From NCBI RefSeq assembly GCF_002964705.1, contig NZ_PQCD01000033.1:305757-369756 (forward strand): a DNA stretch of 64,000 nucleotides. Direction: 5' to 3'. The stretch is from Pseudoalteromonas sp. T1lg75 (GTDB taxonomy: Bacteria; Pseudomonadota; Gammaproteobacteria; Enterobacterales; Alteromonadaceae). Position numbers and translations under genes: made by a program. The notes below the pieces were generated by a model. It made no database searches, was not told where the DNA came from, and was given only the letters and a program-made list of their open reading frames with translations. This document shows positions 54,160 through 63,163 of this stretch, one piece after another (positions within the stretch are counted from its first letter, which is position 1; each line of letters starts with the position of its first letter).

Positions 54160-55607
54160 ATGACCGAAAACAAACCAAATAAAATCAATCGCCTGGTGTT
54201 CTTATGGCTAGGGCCCCTGGTGATGCTGCTGACCTGTTTAATCGACCCGCCGAGCGGCATGTCGGTGGCGGCCTGGCGCACCGCCGGCTTAACCGTGTGG
54301 CTGGCCACCTGGTGGGTCAGTGAGGTGGTGCCCATTCCGGCGACCTCCCTACTGCCTTTGGTGGTGGTGCCCCTGGCCGATATTGCCTCCATCAAGGCCG
54401 CGGCAGCGCCCTATGCGCACCCGCTTATCTATCTGTTTTTGGGGGGCTTCTTGCTTTCCATCGCGATGGAGCGCTGGGGCCTGCATAAGCGTATTGCTCT
54501 AACTACTTTGTTGTTGGCGGGCAGCAAACCCAGCACCCAGATCATGGCCATGATGCTGGTTACTGCGTTCTTATCCATGTGGATGTCGAATACGCCACGG
54601 CGGTAATGATGCTGCCCATTGCCCTGTCCGTGGTGCACCTGCTGCGCGATAACGGCAGCGAGTGCGATAACTTCGGTAAGGCGCTGCTCTTGTCTATTGC
54701 CTATGGTGCCAGTATCGGTGGTATCGCCACCTTGATTGGCACCCCGCCTAATGCGCTGATGGCTGCCTATTTGGCTGACAGCTATAACATAGAAATTGGT
54801 TTTGCCACCTGGATGTTGATTGGTGTGCCGCTGTCTGTGGTGATGCTGGCATTGACCTGGCTGTGGCTCACCAAGGTGATGTACAAGGTGGATAAAACGG
54901 CGGCGCAGGTGGAAACCCGAGGCATGTTTAAGCAACAGCTTGCGGCACTGGGTACCATGTCACGGGCGGAGAAAGGCGTATTAGCCGTGTTTGCTCTTGC
55001 CGCCGTCAGCTGGGTATTGCGCCCCTTGTTGGCTAAGGCCTCCGGGCTGGCTATTTCCGACACCGGCATTGCCATCGCCGCGGCCTTGTTGCTGTTTATT
55101 TTGCCCGCCAAAAAAGACAGCGAAGAGCGTATTCTCAATTGGGACAGCGCTGCCAAGGTGCCTTGGGGGATCTTATTGTTGTTCGGGGGAGGTTTAACCC
55201 TGGCTGCCAAGATTAAATCATCGGGCCTGGCCGATTATATCGCCAATATGCTCAGTGGCGCCGGCGCCATGGAGCTGGCATTGGGGATTTTAATCGTCAC
55301 GGCGCTTATCACCTTCTTAACCGAGATCACCAGTAATACGGCGACCGCCGCCGGCTTCTTGCCGCTGCTTGGCCCTGTGGCCGAGTCGATTACCGGCACG
55401 CCTTTGGTGTGGGTGATCCCCGCCGCCATCGCCGCCAGCTGTGCCTTTATGATGCCCGTGGCCACGCCACCCAATGCCATCGTCTTTGGCTCGGGTGAGC
55501 TGAAGATCAAGGACATGATACGCGCCGGTTTTGTGCTTAACCTGATCGCCATCGGCCTTATCACCCTGGTGACCTTAACCCTGGCCCCCTTAGTGCTGGG
55601 CTTTTAA
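54160..55607 (+). pseudogene. DASS (SLC13) dicarboxylate:sodium symporter, one-base frameshift
   Basis: This is a divalent-anion:sodium symporter importing C4-dicarboxylates. Adding one base at 54594-54595 (ACGCC to ACGGCC) gives 482 residues with no internal stop. The first frame holds the helices up to LSMWMSNT. The second continues as [11 protein letters not shown], so the first Ser-Asn-Thr substrate motif lies on the break. The second motif, EITSNTATAAGFLP, is intact, as is the AAIAASCAFMMPVATPPNAIVFGSG end. It follows the porin gene and fits DctBD control. An assembly error is plausible, since two other genes show the same kind of loss. Confidence 0.85.
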
Positions 55608-55646
55608 AGGCAAAGGCTTAATAGACACATATCTTTCCTAACCAAG

Positions 55647-55667
55647 GGCCGCCTAGCGGCCTTTTTT
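55647..55667 (+). terminator. Terminator after the DASS gene
   Basis: GGCCGC and GCGGCC pair around CTA, followed by six T. Confidence 0.88.
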
Positions 55668-55819
55668 ATTACTTGATTTTAGGGCGTTTTTGTTGTCCTC
55701 TGTTTCTTTATTTAGCGTGACTAGTTTGATGGAAACGCCAAAATATCCGGCATGAGTGCTTATCAGCCTTTGCCTAAATACAAAAATAATCCCTTTACCT
55801 AGTGTCGACAGGAAGTTCC

Positions 55820-56467
55820 GTGAATATACATTTAGTTGTAGCCCATCCAGAAAAACAGTCTTTCAATTTTGCCCTGCATGAACTGGCGGTCAGGGTATTG
55901 ACAGAGCAGGGGGCGACCTTACGGATCACTGATTTATATGGCGAACAATTTGACCCTGTGGCCGGCCATAATGATGTTAGCAATTTGCCTGAGTTGGGAG
56001 CTTTCAACCTTGCTAAGGCTCAGCGCTGGGCCCTTGAGCATCAGGCCTTTTGCGCGGATATTTATCAAGAGCAGGAAAAACTAATCGTAAGTGATGTCCT
56101 GGTGATGCAATTTCCGCTTTGGTGGTGGTCATTTCCGGCGGTGCTCAAAGGCTGGATAGACAGGGTGCTGAGCTCAGGTTTTGCCTATGGTGAGGGGGCT
56201 AGTTTAGCGCCTAAAAAGGTAATGTATTCTATCACCACAGGCGGAGCCAGCGATCAGGCGGAGCTTGATTACTACCGCGATAAAATAGCCGGCTTATATC
56301 AGGATATTTTTGGCTTTATCGGTTGGCAGGCATTGCCGCCATTTATTGCGCACGGGGTGCAGAAAAAATCACTGCCCGAGCGTCGGTCGCTGCTTGAGCA
56401 GTACGAACGGCACTTGCTCACGCACCTAGTCGAAAGCCAAACCACAGGCGTTGCTGAGCATGCCTGA
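55820..56467 (+). CDS. NAD(P)H dehydrogenase (quinone), flavodoxin-like fold
   Basis: This is a 215-residue flavoprotein of the NQO1/MdaB/KefF family, which reduces quinones by two electrons. The GTG at 55820 has AGGAAG upstream and is preferred over the GTG at 55802. Motifs include HLVVAHPEKQSFNFALHE at the FMN/FAD phosphate site, VLVMQFPLWWWSFPAVLKGWIDRVLSSGFAYG and YSITTGGASDQ. It is divergent in position from no regulator; the GlxA-type gene converges on it from the other strand. Confidence 0.9.
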   Translation: MNIHLVVAHPEKQSFNFALHELAVRVLTEQGATLRITDLYGEQFDPVAGHNDVSNLPELGAFNLAKAQRWALEHQAFCADIYQEQEKLIVSDVLVMQFPLWWWSFPAVLKGWIDRVLSSGFAYGEGASLAPKKVMYSITTGGASDQAELDYYRDKIAGLYQDIFGFIGWQALPPFIAHGVQKKSLPERRSLLEQYERHLLTHLVESQTTGVAEHA

Positions 56468-56503
56468 CTTTTCGATAGACTTTCTCGCACCGAGGGATTG
56501 TCT

Positions 56504-57469
56504 CTAGGCGATAAGTTGGCGATATTGCGCCGGGGTTAGCGTGGTAACTTGCTTAAAGGTGCGCCGAAACGAGGTTTCATCGCCATAGCCCAATCGATCC
56601 ACCACTTCCTTCACCGACAACCCCTGGTAGGTGATGAGATCGCACGCCTGCTGAATTTTTACCAAACGCATAAACTGCGCCGCCGACAACTCCGTGCTGC
56701 TGGCGAGACGCCGCGCCAGGGTTCGGGTCGACATATTCATGGCTGAAGCAAAATTGCTCAAGGTTAAATCCTGCACCGGCGTTTGTTCAACCCAGCGATA
56801 GGCTCGCGCCACTTCCGGAGATTTCGATTTGATCATTTCGATACGTTGCCACGGCAGGGAGGCTTTTTGAGGTCTGGCAATCACCATCAGCTTAGTGATA
56901 TCGGCGAGAATAGCGGCGCCGCAATGACTTTGGATCAGCGTGTTGGCAATGGCCAAATAGCCCTGTACGCCACTGCTGGTGGATAACTGCTTGTCCTGAA
57001 CCAGGGTGTCATTAAATTGCCAGTTAACGCCTGTAAAAGCGGTGCTAAGGTATTGGGCTAACCACCAGGTAGCGGTGGCGCGGCGGCCCTCCAATTGTTT
57101 GCTGGCGGCCAGCAGACACACCGCGGAGCAATAGCCCCACAGCTGGGTCGTTGACGGCAGCCGACTGAGCGTGTCGATCAGCTCGCGATTTACCGCCAGC
57201 GCTTTTGTGCAATCCTGCTCCGAGCTGGCCCAAAAGCCGGGCAATAAAAGGGCATCAAACTGGCCTTCGGCAAGGCTGGTTTCGGGCTCGATAGTGATGC
57301 TCGGGCCCTGAGAGGCTAAGGTCAGGGTAACGGCAGCGCCGTCGACGCTGGTAAAGACACATTCGAAGGTGCGCTGTTGTGTTCTTTGATTGCACGCAGT
57401 GAGTATTTCGGCAAAGGCCATGAGGCCCGAGGGGATACAGCCGGGGTAAACAACAAGACCTATACGCAT
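56504..57469 (-). CDS. GlxA family AraC-type regulator with DJ-1/PfpI-like domain
   Basis: This is a 321-residue regulator. The N-terminal class I glutamine-amidotransferase-like domain runs to about residue 180 (IGLVVYPGCIPSGLMAFAEIL, DALLLPGFW, LWGYCSAVCLLAAS with the nucleophile-elbow Cys). The C-terminal AraC HTH holds NFASAMNMSTRTLARRLASSTELSAAQFMRLVKIQQACDLI and VVDRLGYGDETSFRRTFKQVTTLTPAQYRQ. The ATG at 57469 is used; a TTG lies nine bases earlier. Family members respond to amines or similar metabolites. It is divergent from the MBL-fold gene, 53 bases away, which is a likely target. Confidence 0.9.
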   Translation of the reverse strand: MRIGLVVYPGCIPSGLMAFAEILTACNQRTQQRTFECVFTSVDGAAVTLTLASQGPSITIEPETSLAEGQFDALLLPGFWASSEQDCTKALAVNRELIDTLSRLPSTTQLWGYCSAVCLLAASKQLEGRRATATWWLAQYLSTAFTGVNWQFNDTLVQDKQLSTSSGVQGYLAIANTLIQSHCGAAILADITKLMVIARPQKASLPWQRIEMIKSKSPEVARAYRWVEQTPVQDLTLSNFASAMNMSTRTLARRLASSTELSAAQFMRLVKIQQACDLITYQGLSVKEVVDRLGYGDETSFRRTFKQVTTLTPAQYRQLIA

Positions 57470-57522
57470 AATTGGCAATAATTGTATTAATTGTGACTTA
57501 ATTAGCCATATTAGGTGCCGCG

Positions 57523-58338
57523 ATGGCGAAATACAATAAGGTCATTGTTACTTTTTCGAGTACCTCAATGAAAATTACCCAGTTACGCAATGCCACAGTG
57601 ATCATTGAATATAAACAAGTGACCTTATTGGTGGACCCCATGCTGGCGCCACAGGGCAAGGCGCCGGCGCTAAAATACCTGGGGGCAAAACGGCGCAAAA
57701 ACCCACTGGTAGAGTTGCCGGATAACAGCGAGGAGTTACTGGCCAAGGTCACTCACTGCTTGATCACCCATTGCCAAAAAGGTCATTTTGATCATTTGGA
57801 CCGTGCCGCGGTGCGCTGGTTACGGCAAAGGCAAATTCCGGTGCTGGCCGCTAACGCCGATGAGGCGTTTTTGCAAAAACGCGGTTTGCATGTGATGCCC
57901 CTGTCGTCAAAAATGAGCAATGCTTTTGCCGGTGGGCTTATTGAGCTAGTGCCTTGTGTTCATGGTCATGGCATAGTGGGGAAGCTGATGGCCCATGGCG
58001 TTGGTTATTACATTGAAATGCCAGGGGAGCCCAGCGTGTATATCACCGGCGATACCTTGCTGACAGAGACCATTATCGATTTTGTGCAAGCCCGGCAGCC
58101 CGATGTGATTATCGCTCCGGCGGGGGGAGCGCGCTTTGATTTTGGTGGCGAAATTATTATGGGTGCCGAGGATGTGTTGGAGCTGGCATCCATCGCTTAC
58201 GGGCAGGTAATAGCCAACCACTTGGAAGCGCTGGATCATTGCCCGGTAAGTCGCCTACAGTTGGGCGAAGCGGCGTTGGATGCCGACCTGGGCGAGCGCG
58301 TGCTGATCCCCGATGATGGTCAGACATTGGCATTTTAA
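57523..58338 (+). CDS. MBL-fold metallohydrolase, UlaG-like
   Basis: This is a 271-residue metallo-beta-lactamase-fold hydrolase. The metal motif is ITHCQKGHFDHLD (T-H-x(4)-H-x-D-H), followed by a later GDTLL strand (YITGDTLLTETIIDFVQARQPDVIIAPAGG) and a final ANHLEALDHCP histidine. It is closest to the UlaG-like group that opens lactones or cleaves phosphoesters. An alternative start at 57568 (MKITQLRN) is possible, and it aligns better with the family N-terminus. The SGNH esterase gene follows by 39 bases, and the GlxA-type regulator is divergent. Confidence 0.85.
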   Translation: MAKYNKVIVTFSSTSMKITQLRNATVIIEYKQVTLLVDPMLAPQGKAPALKYLGAKRRKNPLVELPDNSEELLAKVTHCLITHCQKGHFDHLDRAAVRWLRQRQIPVLAANADEAFLQKRGLHVMPLSSKMSNAFAGGLIELVPCVHGHGIVGKLMAHGVGYYIEMPGEPSVYITGDTLLTETIIDFVQARQPDVIIAPAGGARFDFGGEIIMGAEDVLELASIAYGQVIANHLEALDHCPVSRLQLGEAALDADLGERVLIPDDGQTLAF

Positions 58339-58377
58339 TGGCGATTAACGCCGAGCTTTATTTTTGGAGGCAGTAGG

Positions 58378-59043
58378 GTGACTCATATTCTTTGTTTTGG
58401 CGATAGTATTACCCGAGGCGAAAACGACGCGGCAGCAGGCGGCTGGGTCGACAGATTAAAAGCACGGGAAATTTGTCGGTTTGTTACCGGTTCACGGGCT
58501 GAAACCTGCGTGTTCAATATGGGCATAGGCGGAGAGACCAGCGATGGTCTGGTGCAGCGCTTTGCTAATGAGCTCGCGCCGCGTATGGCTTCGCCGCAGC
58601 GTACTTTTGTTACCTTGGCTTATGGCGCTAATGATGTGGCGATCACGGCGCAGCAGCGCAGCGTACCCCTAGCGCGTTTTATTAGCAATTTGCACATCTG
58701 TATCGAGCATGCCCTGGATATGGGCGTCCAGCCGATTTTGATCAATATCCTGCCCGTTGCCCAATGCTTGGATGGTGTGACCAATAACCTGGGTAAGCGC
58801 CGCCTGAATACGGATATAGCCAGTTATAATCAGGCCTTGGCGCAGTTGGCCGAGGAGACCTCGGTGCCGCTTATCGATGTTGCGGCCTTGTTTTCCAATA
58901 GTCGGGGTGGATTCGGGCTATTGACCGCCGATGGCGTACACCCCAACAGCGCCGGACACCGGCTGCTGTTTGAGTGTATTGATAGCCACCTCGAGAAAAT
59001 CACCCAGGGAGAGCCTGTGGCACTAGTGGATATGCAGCTCTAG
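58378..59043 (+). CDS. GDSL/SGNH-family esterase
   Basis: This is a 221-residue hydrolase beginning at a GTG with GGAGG upstream. Block I, ILCFGDSITRGEND, holds the catalytic serine (GDS). Block II is the Gly of MGIGGETSDGLVQRF, block III is AYGANDVAI (GxND) and block V is DGVHPNSAGH with the catalytic Asp and His. No signal peptide is present, so it is cytosolic, like TesA-type lysophospholipase relatives without export. It ends 21 bases inside the convergent DUF2799 gene. Confidence 0.9.
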   Translation: MTHILCFGDSITRGENDAAAGGWVDRLKAREICRFVTGSRAETCVFNMGIGGETSDGLVQRFANELAPRMASPQRTFVTLAYGANDVAITAQQRSVPLARFISNLHICIEHALDMGVQPILINILPVAQCLDGVTNNLGKRRLNTDIASYNQALAQLAEETSVPLIDVAALFSNSRGGFGLLTADGVHPNSAGHRLLFECIDSHLEKITQGEPVALVDMQL

Positions 59044-59589
59044 CTTATTATCCAGTATGGGCAGCAGGGCGCGCTCGCGACGCAAGTCGTCCTGTTCATG
59101 CTCAAGGCGATGACGACGGTGTTTAAGCTCGCGGCGCTGCTCGCGGGTCAGTTCTTCTGAGTGCAGTTGCCAGTGAATGTGTTTCAGTTCGTCGTCAATC
59201 TGGTTGAGTCGCGAGGAAATTTCATTGCGATGGCGATTCACCACGTATCTGTCATGGCCTTGCTGCCAGGCGAGGCGAAATTCTTCGCTGCGACAAATGG
59301 GGTTGTAGTCTCTGCCATTGAGGCCTTGGGTAAAGGCGTTTTCCGGCTCGCAATAATCTTTTAAGCCCTCCTGGTGGCCGCGCTTATAGTCTTCCAAGGT
59401 CGGGCGCACACCGTATTCGAGGCAGTCATAAATAATGTTTTTACCATTGGCTAGGGTGCGACCTTGCTGGCCATGACCAAAGCCGATATCAAACCAGTCA
59501 CCCCGTTCACATTGTTGCTGCGATATGCTTGAGCAGCCGCTGAGCAAAGCCAGCATCATTATTATTAATCCGCTTCGGACTAAACCCAT
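59023..59589 (-). CDS. DUF2799 family lipoprotein
   Basis: This is a 188-residue lipoprotein with lipobox LSGC at residues 16-19. The first half carries the DUF2799 repeats (WFDIGFGHGQQG, YKRGHQEGLKDYC, GLNGRDYNPIC, FRLAWQQGHDRY). The second half, from about residue 115, is a long charged coiled coil (EISSRLNQIDDELKHIHWQL, RREQRRELKHRRHRLEHEQ). The function is unknown. AGGAT precedes the ATG. It overlaps the esterase gene at its 3' end on the opposite strand. Confidence 0.85.
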   Translation of the reverse strand: MGLVRSGLIIMMLALLSGCSSISQQQCERGDWFDIGFGHGQQGRTLANGKNIIYDCLEYGVRPTLEDYKRGHQEGLKDYCEPENAFTQGLNGRDYNPICRSEEFRLAWQQGHDRYVVNRHRNEISSRLNQIDDELKHIHWQLHSEELTREQRRELKHRRHRLEHEQDDLRRERALLPILDNKLELHIH

Positions 59590-59782
59590 AGTGATATCCT
59601 GTTGTAGTTATTATTGAAACACCGACTTGAAGCAGTATCTAGCGCCGTCAAAATGGCACAAATTAGGGGTAATTTACCCAAGTTCAGTGAGTTATTAAAG
59701 AGTAGTGAGGATGAACAAGCGCTGTTTTTGAATCAACAGCGCTTGCTAGACGCGTTCCGAGTGAGGCGCCAAAACACCTAAG

Positions 59783-61276
59783 TTAGCGGGCAAACAACAG
59801 GCTTAAGCGTCGTTTCAGCTCGGGCTTGTCGAGCTGGCCATAATAGAGTAGCAGATCACTTTTGCCGTCGTCGTTGATATCCGTGCTGCTAATATTGCTG
59901 CCGGATTGCGGCAGGGCGAGCTTTTGTTTTTGGCTGCGGGCAAAGGCCTGCTGGCCCTGATTAAGGCGATAGACCAGGGTGTCGTTATCTTGTGAAAACA
60001 GCAGATCCTTGCGGCCATCGCCATTGATATCGGCGAGCATGACCAGGGGTTGACTGGCGCGACCCTTACTGATGCTGAAGTTCATTTCCGTTTCATAATC
60101 CAGCGACGGCTTTTTCGGGAACTGCCCTTGCTGATTTTGCCAATACAGCAGAATATCCTGATCTATGCTGCTGGCCAGCAGCGCCGAGATCACTTGCGAG
60201 ACCCCGAGCTCAAAGCTGGCGACCATCACTTCCAGGCGACCATCGCCGTCGATATCTTGCAGTTGCAGGTCTGTTAAGGTGCCCTCGGCGCTGACCGTGG
60301 TATCGGCCTTATTGGCGTAGCTAAGCTGGCGCTGCTTATCCAGGCTACCGTAATAAATTTCGTAATCATTGCTTCTATCGAACACCCCGGAGCTCTTGGT
60401 GTAGCGCACCACTAAATCGGGGATGGCATCGCCATTAATATCCTCAAAGCGCTCTAATTTGCGGTATCTAAGGTCGCTTTGGTCCAGGGGCTGGCCGTCA
60501 TCATCGAGCTGATCCCACCAGTCTATGCTGTAGATGCCACCGCGGATCGCCAGTTGCTGATGCTCAAAATGCCGTTTATGGGCGTAGTAAAGGTGCAACT
60601 TACCTTCATGCAAATTGGCAATATCCAGGCGACCATCCCGATTCAGATCCAGCGTAAACACCTGTGCCGGCGAGGCATTGAGTTCAACGCCTTTAAGCAC
60701 GCTGTGGCTGCCAATATCCAGGCTGACCTTTTTATGGCCACCTTCGTGTTGTGAAAGCCACACGTGCAAGTCGGTGAAATCCGCCAGCATGATGTCGCTG
60801 TCGCCGTCGTTATTAAAGTCATGGATAAAATCGATTTGGCGCATAAAGTTACTGCGCTTAATGCGATAAATGGAAGACACATCGGCAAACGCAAACAGGC
60901 GCGCCTCGCCTTGTTGCTGCGGATACTGATAGCGGCCCACATGATCATGGGCTAAGAAGTAAAGCGTTTGCTCGGCCTTTTTCTGCTCACTGATATCGTA
61001 AGCAAAATACTCTTCGCCGATGGCAAAGCGGTCAACCTGTTGCAGCTTGCCATCGACCACGGCCAGCACCGCCACCTGATGGGCCTGGGCTTCATTGCGA
61101 CCAAAGACCACAATTTCCTTGCCCGGATGAGGCGTGAGATCGGCGCTTAGCGGTGTGCGACTGATATTAAAATCAAGATCTATGCTCAGAGCCTGGAATG
61201 GTTCGGCCTGAACGGGCGTTGCCATCAGGCCCAAAGGCAGGCTGGCCAACAGTGCTGTTTGTAGAAATCCCTTCAT
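59783..61276 (-). CDS. Exported FG-GAP/VCBS repeat protein
   Basis: This is a 497-residue secreted beta-propeller protein. The start at 61276 follows GAG at a usual distance and gives a signal peptide ending in VQA-EP. At least six calcium-binding FG-GAP-type loops of the form D-x-N/D-G-D-G/S-x-x-D are seen: DFNNDGDSDIMLADF, DLNRDGRLDIANL, DINGDAIPDLVV, DIDGDGRLEVMV, DINGDGRKDLLF and DINDDGKSDLLL. Such integrin-alpha-like propellers take part in adhesion or sugar binding. No enzyme domain is attached. A palindrome and the 21-bp tandem repeat lie upstream. Confidence 0.88.
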   Translation of the reverse strand: MKGFLQTALLASLPLGLMATPVQAEPFQALSIDLDFNISRTPLSADLTPHPGKEIVVFGRNEAQAHQVAVLAVVDGKLQQVDRFAIGEEYFAYDISEQKKAEQTLYFLAHDHVGRYQYPQQQGEARLFAFADVSSIYRIKRSNFMRQIDFIHDFNNDGDSDIMLADFTDLHVWLSQHEGGHKKVSLDIGSHSVLKGVELNASPAQVFTLDLNRDGRLDIANLHEGKLHLYYAHKRHFEHQQLAIRGGIYSIDWWDQLDDDGQPLDQSDLRYRKLERFEDINGDAIPDLVVRYTKSSGVFDRSNDYEIYYGSLDKQRQLSYANKADTTVSAEGTLTDLQLQDIDGDGRLEVMVASFELGVSQVISALLASSIDQDILLYWQNQQGQFPKKPSLDYETEMNFSISKGRASQPLVMLADINGDGRKDLLFSQDNDTLVYRLNQGQQAFARSQKQKLALPQSGSNISSTDINDDGKSDLLLYYGQLDKPELKRRLSLLFAR

Positions 61277-61323
61277 GGTCAACTCTAATAGTTCGCATTA
61301 TTTCTACTACAGTGCCAACAGCA

Positions 61324-61335
61324 GCACTCGAGTGC
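61324..61335. promoter_or_regulatory. Palindrome GCACTCGAGTGC upstream of the FG-GAP gene
   Basis: This is a perfect 12-base palindrome 48 bases before the FG-GAP start codon and just before the tandem repeat. It may be an operator. Confidence 0.35.
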
Positions 61336-61350
61336 AAGGGTCAATATGTA

Positions 61351-61491
61351 AGCAAGTGTTCGTATTATGCAAGCAAGCGTTAACACCATACGAGCAAGTG
61401 TTAGCACCATGCTGGCAAGCGTTGGCACCATGCGAGCAAGCGTTGGCACCATGCGAGCAAGCGTTGGCACCATGCGAGCAAGCGTTAGTTG
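61351..61491. repeat. Tandem repeat, 21-bp unit, about 6.7 copies
   Basis: The unit is AGCAAGCGTTGGCACCATG plus CG. Copies begin at 61351, 61372, 61393, 61414, 61435, 61456 and 61477. The central three are nearly identical; the outer ones diverge, as in a minisatellite growing from the middle. The repeats join directly with no spacers, so this is not CRISPR. They separate the methyltransferase gene end from the FG-GAP promoter. Confidence 0.9.
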
Positions 61492-62301
61492 CTAATCTGT
61501 GTTTTTATGAAAGTCCGCCAGCCAGCGTTGCCATTGGCTGTCATAGCCCTGCATATGGCGATGTTGTTTGGAGTTCATGTGGCCCTGGCGGTCTCGCTCG
61601 CTTTGAAATGGGCCGGCGCGGCACAGTAGACAGCAGTGCGGGTCATCAAGGTGATGGCGTCGGTGGCAATGCGTGCTCATCTCACTCTCGGCGTTGAGGG
61701 CGTAGGTGTAGGTAATGCCCAAGGTGTCTTTAACATGCTTGTCGCGGTCAACATTGCGTACCTTGTAGCCGGGAAAGCGACGTAAATCGAAGGGCTGCTC
61801 GCCTAAGAAGTGCATCGGCGTACGCGATGTTAAGGCATGGTCTAACCCCCAATGGCTATAGGGTTTAACGTCTTTGGAGGTGATATAGCACAGGCCCGCG
61901 CCTTGTGGTTCGAGGGCATAACGGGCGCTGTTAAGTAAATACCGGTGTAACAGGGCGCGATTGAGAATATTCAAGCCGCCGTTTTGTTTTGCCGCGGTAA
62001 AGGCCTGCTCTGAGCCGAGCTGGCTTAACAGCGGAAACTGGAAAATAACCAGATCGAAGCGCTTTTCACCCAGGCGCTGCCAGCTTTCGGTGGCGGTGAC
62101 GTCAAACTCAAAATCAAGGCTGACCTTTGCAGCGCGCAATGCGTCTATGCCGTGGTGCTGATATTTATCGCGCAGCGTTGTTTCGCTGTCGTACACACTG
62201 CCGTGTAACTGCGACGCCGGGTAGAAATCCAATAAGGCCTTGGTGAAGGTGAGGTCACCATCGCCTACGGTTAACACCCGCCAGGTACGCTGCAAATACA
62301 T
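61492..62301 (-). CDS. BMT5-like (DUF2431) methyltransferase with C-terminal C2H2-type zinc finger
   Basis: This is a 269-residue protein. The N-terminal part is a Rossmann SAM-dependent methyltransferase of the DUF2431/BMT5-like family: VLTVGDGDLTFTKALLDFY (the SAM loop, GDGD-F), then FDVTATESW, FDLVIFQFPLLSQ and SYALE-type strands. In yeast this family methylates uridine in 25S rRNA. Residues 224-247 form C-x2-C-x13-H-x5-H (CLLCRAGPF through HMNSKQH), like U1/matrin-type zinc fingers that bind RNA. That pairing suggests an RNA target. Two or three small membrane protein genes lie upstream on the same strand. Confidence 0.8.
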   Translation of the reverse strand: MYLQRTWRVLTVGDGDLTFTKALLDFYPASQLHGSVYDSETTLRDKYQHHGIDALRAAKVSLDFEFDVTATESWQRLGEKRFDLVIFQFPLLSQLGSEQAFTAAKQNGGLNILNRALLHRYLLNSARYALEPQGAGLCYITSKDVKPYSHWGLDHALTSRTPMHFLGEQPFDLRRFPGYKVRNVDRDKHVKDTLGITYTYALNAESEMSTHCHRRHHLDDPHCCLLCRAGPFQSERDRQGHMNSKQHRHMQGYDSQWQRWLADFHKNTD

Positions 62302-62307
62302 GATTAC

Positions 62308-62679
62308 TTATTCGCCTTGTGGTTGCGGCTCGTCGCGGCGCAGAGCTCCGGCGGCATACAAACGTGCCTTTAGAGATTCGATGGCGATTTGGCGAATAAG
62401 CACGTGCAGGGCAATCAGGGCGGCAATGGCAAAATGCACCGGCCCATGGGTGAAGCCCAGCTCCGGGTTGTAAATGGTGGCGCCAAACATGATAAACAGC
62501 AAGACCAGGGCAATTTCCAGCAGCTGGTTACTGTAGAAGGTCAGTTTGCCTTCGCGCTTATGGTCTTTTTTGATGTTGACCGCGCAGAAAAACGGGATCA
62601 CTTTAACCTTAAATGCGGCATTCTTCTCAACATAAATCTCACCTATTTCATCTAAGGCGCGGCGCAGGGCATCTATCAT
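62308..62679 (-). CDS. Small membrane protein, unknown
   Basis: This is a 123-residue protein with an amphipathic start (MIDALRRALDEIGEIY), then two hydrophobic helices (LLEIALVLLFIMFGATIY and VHFAIAALIALHVLIRQIAIE). The C-terminus is polar (LRRDEPQPQGE). I do not recognise the family. It ends six bases before the methyltransferase gene, so the two are probably co-transcribed. Confidence 0.65.
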   Translation of the reverse strand: MIDALRRALDEIGEIYVEKNAAFKVKVIPFFCAVNIKKDHKREGKLTFYSNQLLEIALVLLFIMFGATIYNPELGFTHGPVHFAIAALIALHVLIRQIAIESLKARLYAAGALRRDEPQPQGE

Positions 62680-62743
62680 AATTTTGCTCGTGTTCTGTTA
62701 GGCCGGCGCAGTGTAAAGCAAAGGCGCCGGACTGTCTAAGGGT

Positions 62744-63163
62744 TCAGTCGAGAAGGCTGGCGATCATCAGCAGGTGGGTGACAAACACCACGGAAGTCAG
62801 CACAAAGCGCATCTTGCGATAGTCCTTATGGTACTCTTGCCAGGCGGGCGCCTTGACCTCAAAGAGTAACACCAGCCAATAGCTGGCACTGAGCCAGGCC
62901 AGGGTGAAAATGCTGTTGCCTAACGCCAGCAGCGGAATGGGTAAAATAGGCACTATGGCGGCAATGGCGCGGCCCTGGGGCTGGTTGCCCGGGCGCCACA
63001 GCTGACCGGCTAAAAAGCTGACAATGGCGATGCTGTAATAGATAAATAAAGGCGCCACAGACTCGCCCTGGCCGGTCAACAAGGTCCAGCCCTGCATGGC
63101 CAAAAATGGCAACAAACCCAAATAACCCAGTTGAATATGATTTACATAGCGCTCAATAGCCAC
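62744..63163 (-). CDS. DUF3429 family membrane protein
   Basis: This is a 139-residue protein with four to five membrane helices (LGLLPFLAMQGWTLL, IYYSIAIVSFLAGQLW, IAAIVPILPIPLLALGNSI, WLVLLFEV and VVFVTHLLMIASLL). The SFLAGQLWR and LFEVKAPAW stretches match DUF3429, inner-membrane proteins of unknown role common in proteobacteria. It is transcribed toward the other small membrane protein. Confidence 0.8.
   Translation of the reverse strand: MAIERYVNHIQLGYLGLLPFLAMQGWTLLTGQGESVAPLFIYYSIAIVSFLAGQLWRPGNQPQGRAIAAIVPILPIPLLALGNSIFTLAWLSASYWLVLLFEVKAPAWQEYHKDYRKMRFVLTSVVFVTHLLMIASLLD

Noticed and set aside
61351-61491. CRISPR array
   Set aside because: Repeats are 21 bp and directly adjacent with no unique spacers, and no cas genes are present.
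61275-61697. 140-residue plus-strand open frame over the tandem repeat
   Set aside because: It is produced by the repeat period and runs into the methyltransferase gene on the other strand; no ribosome-binding site or family feature.
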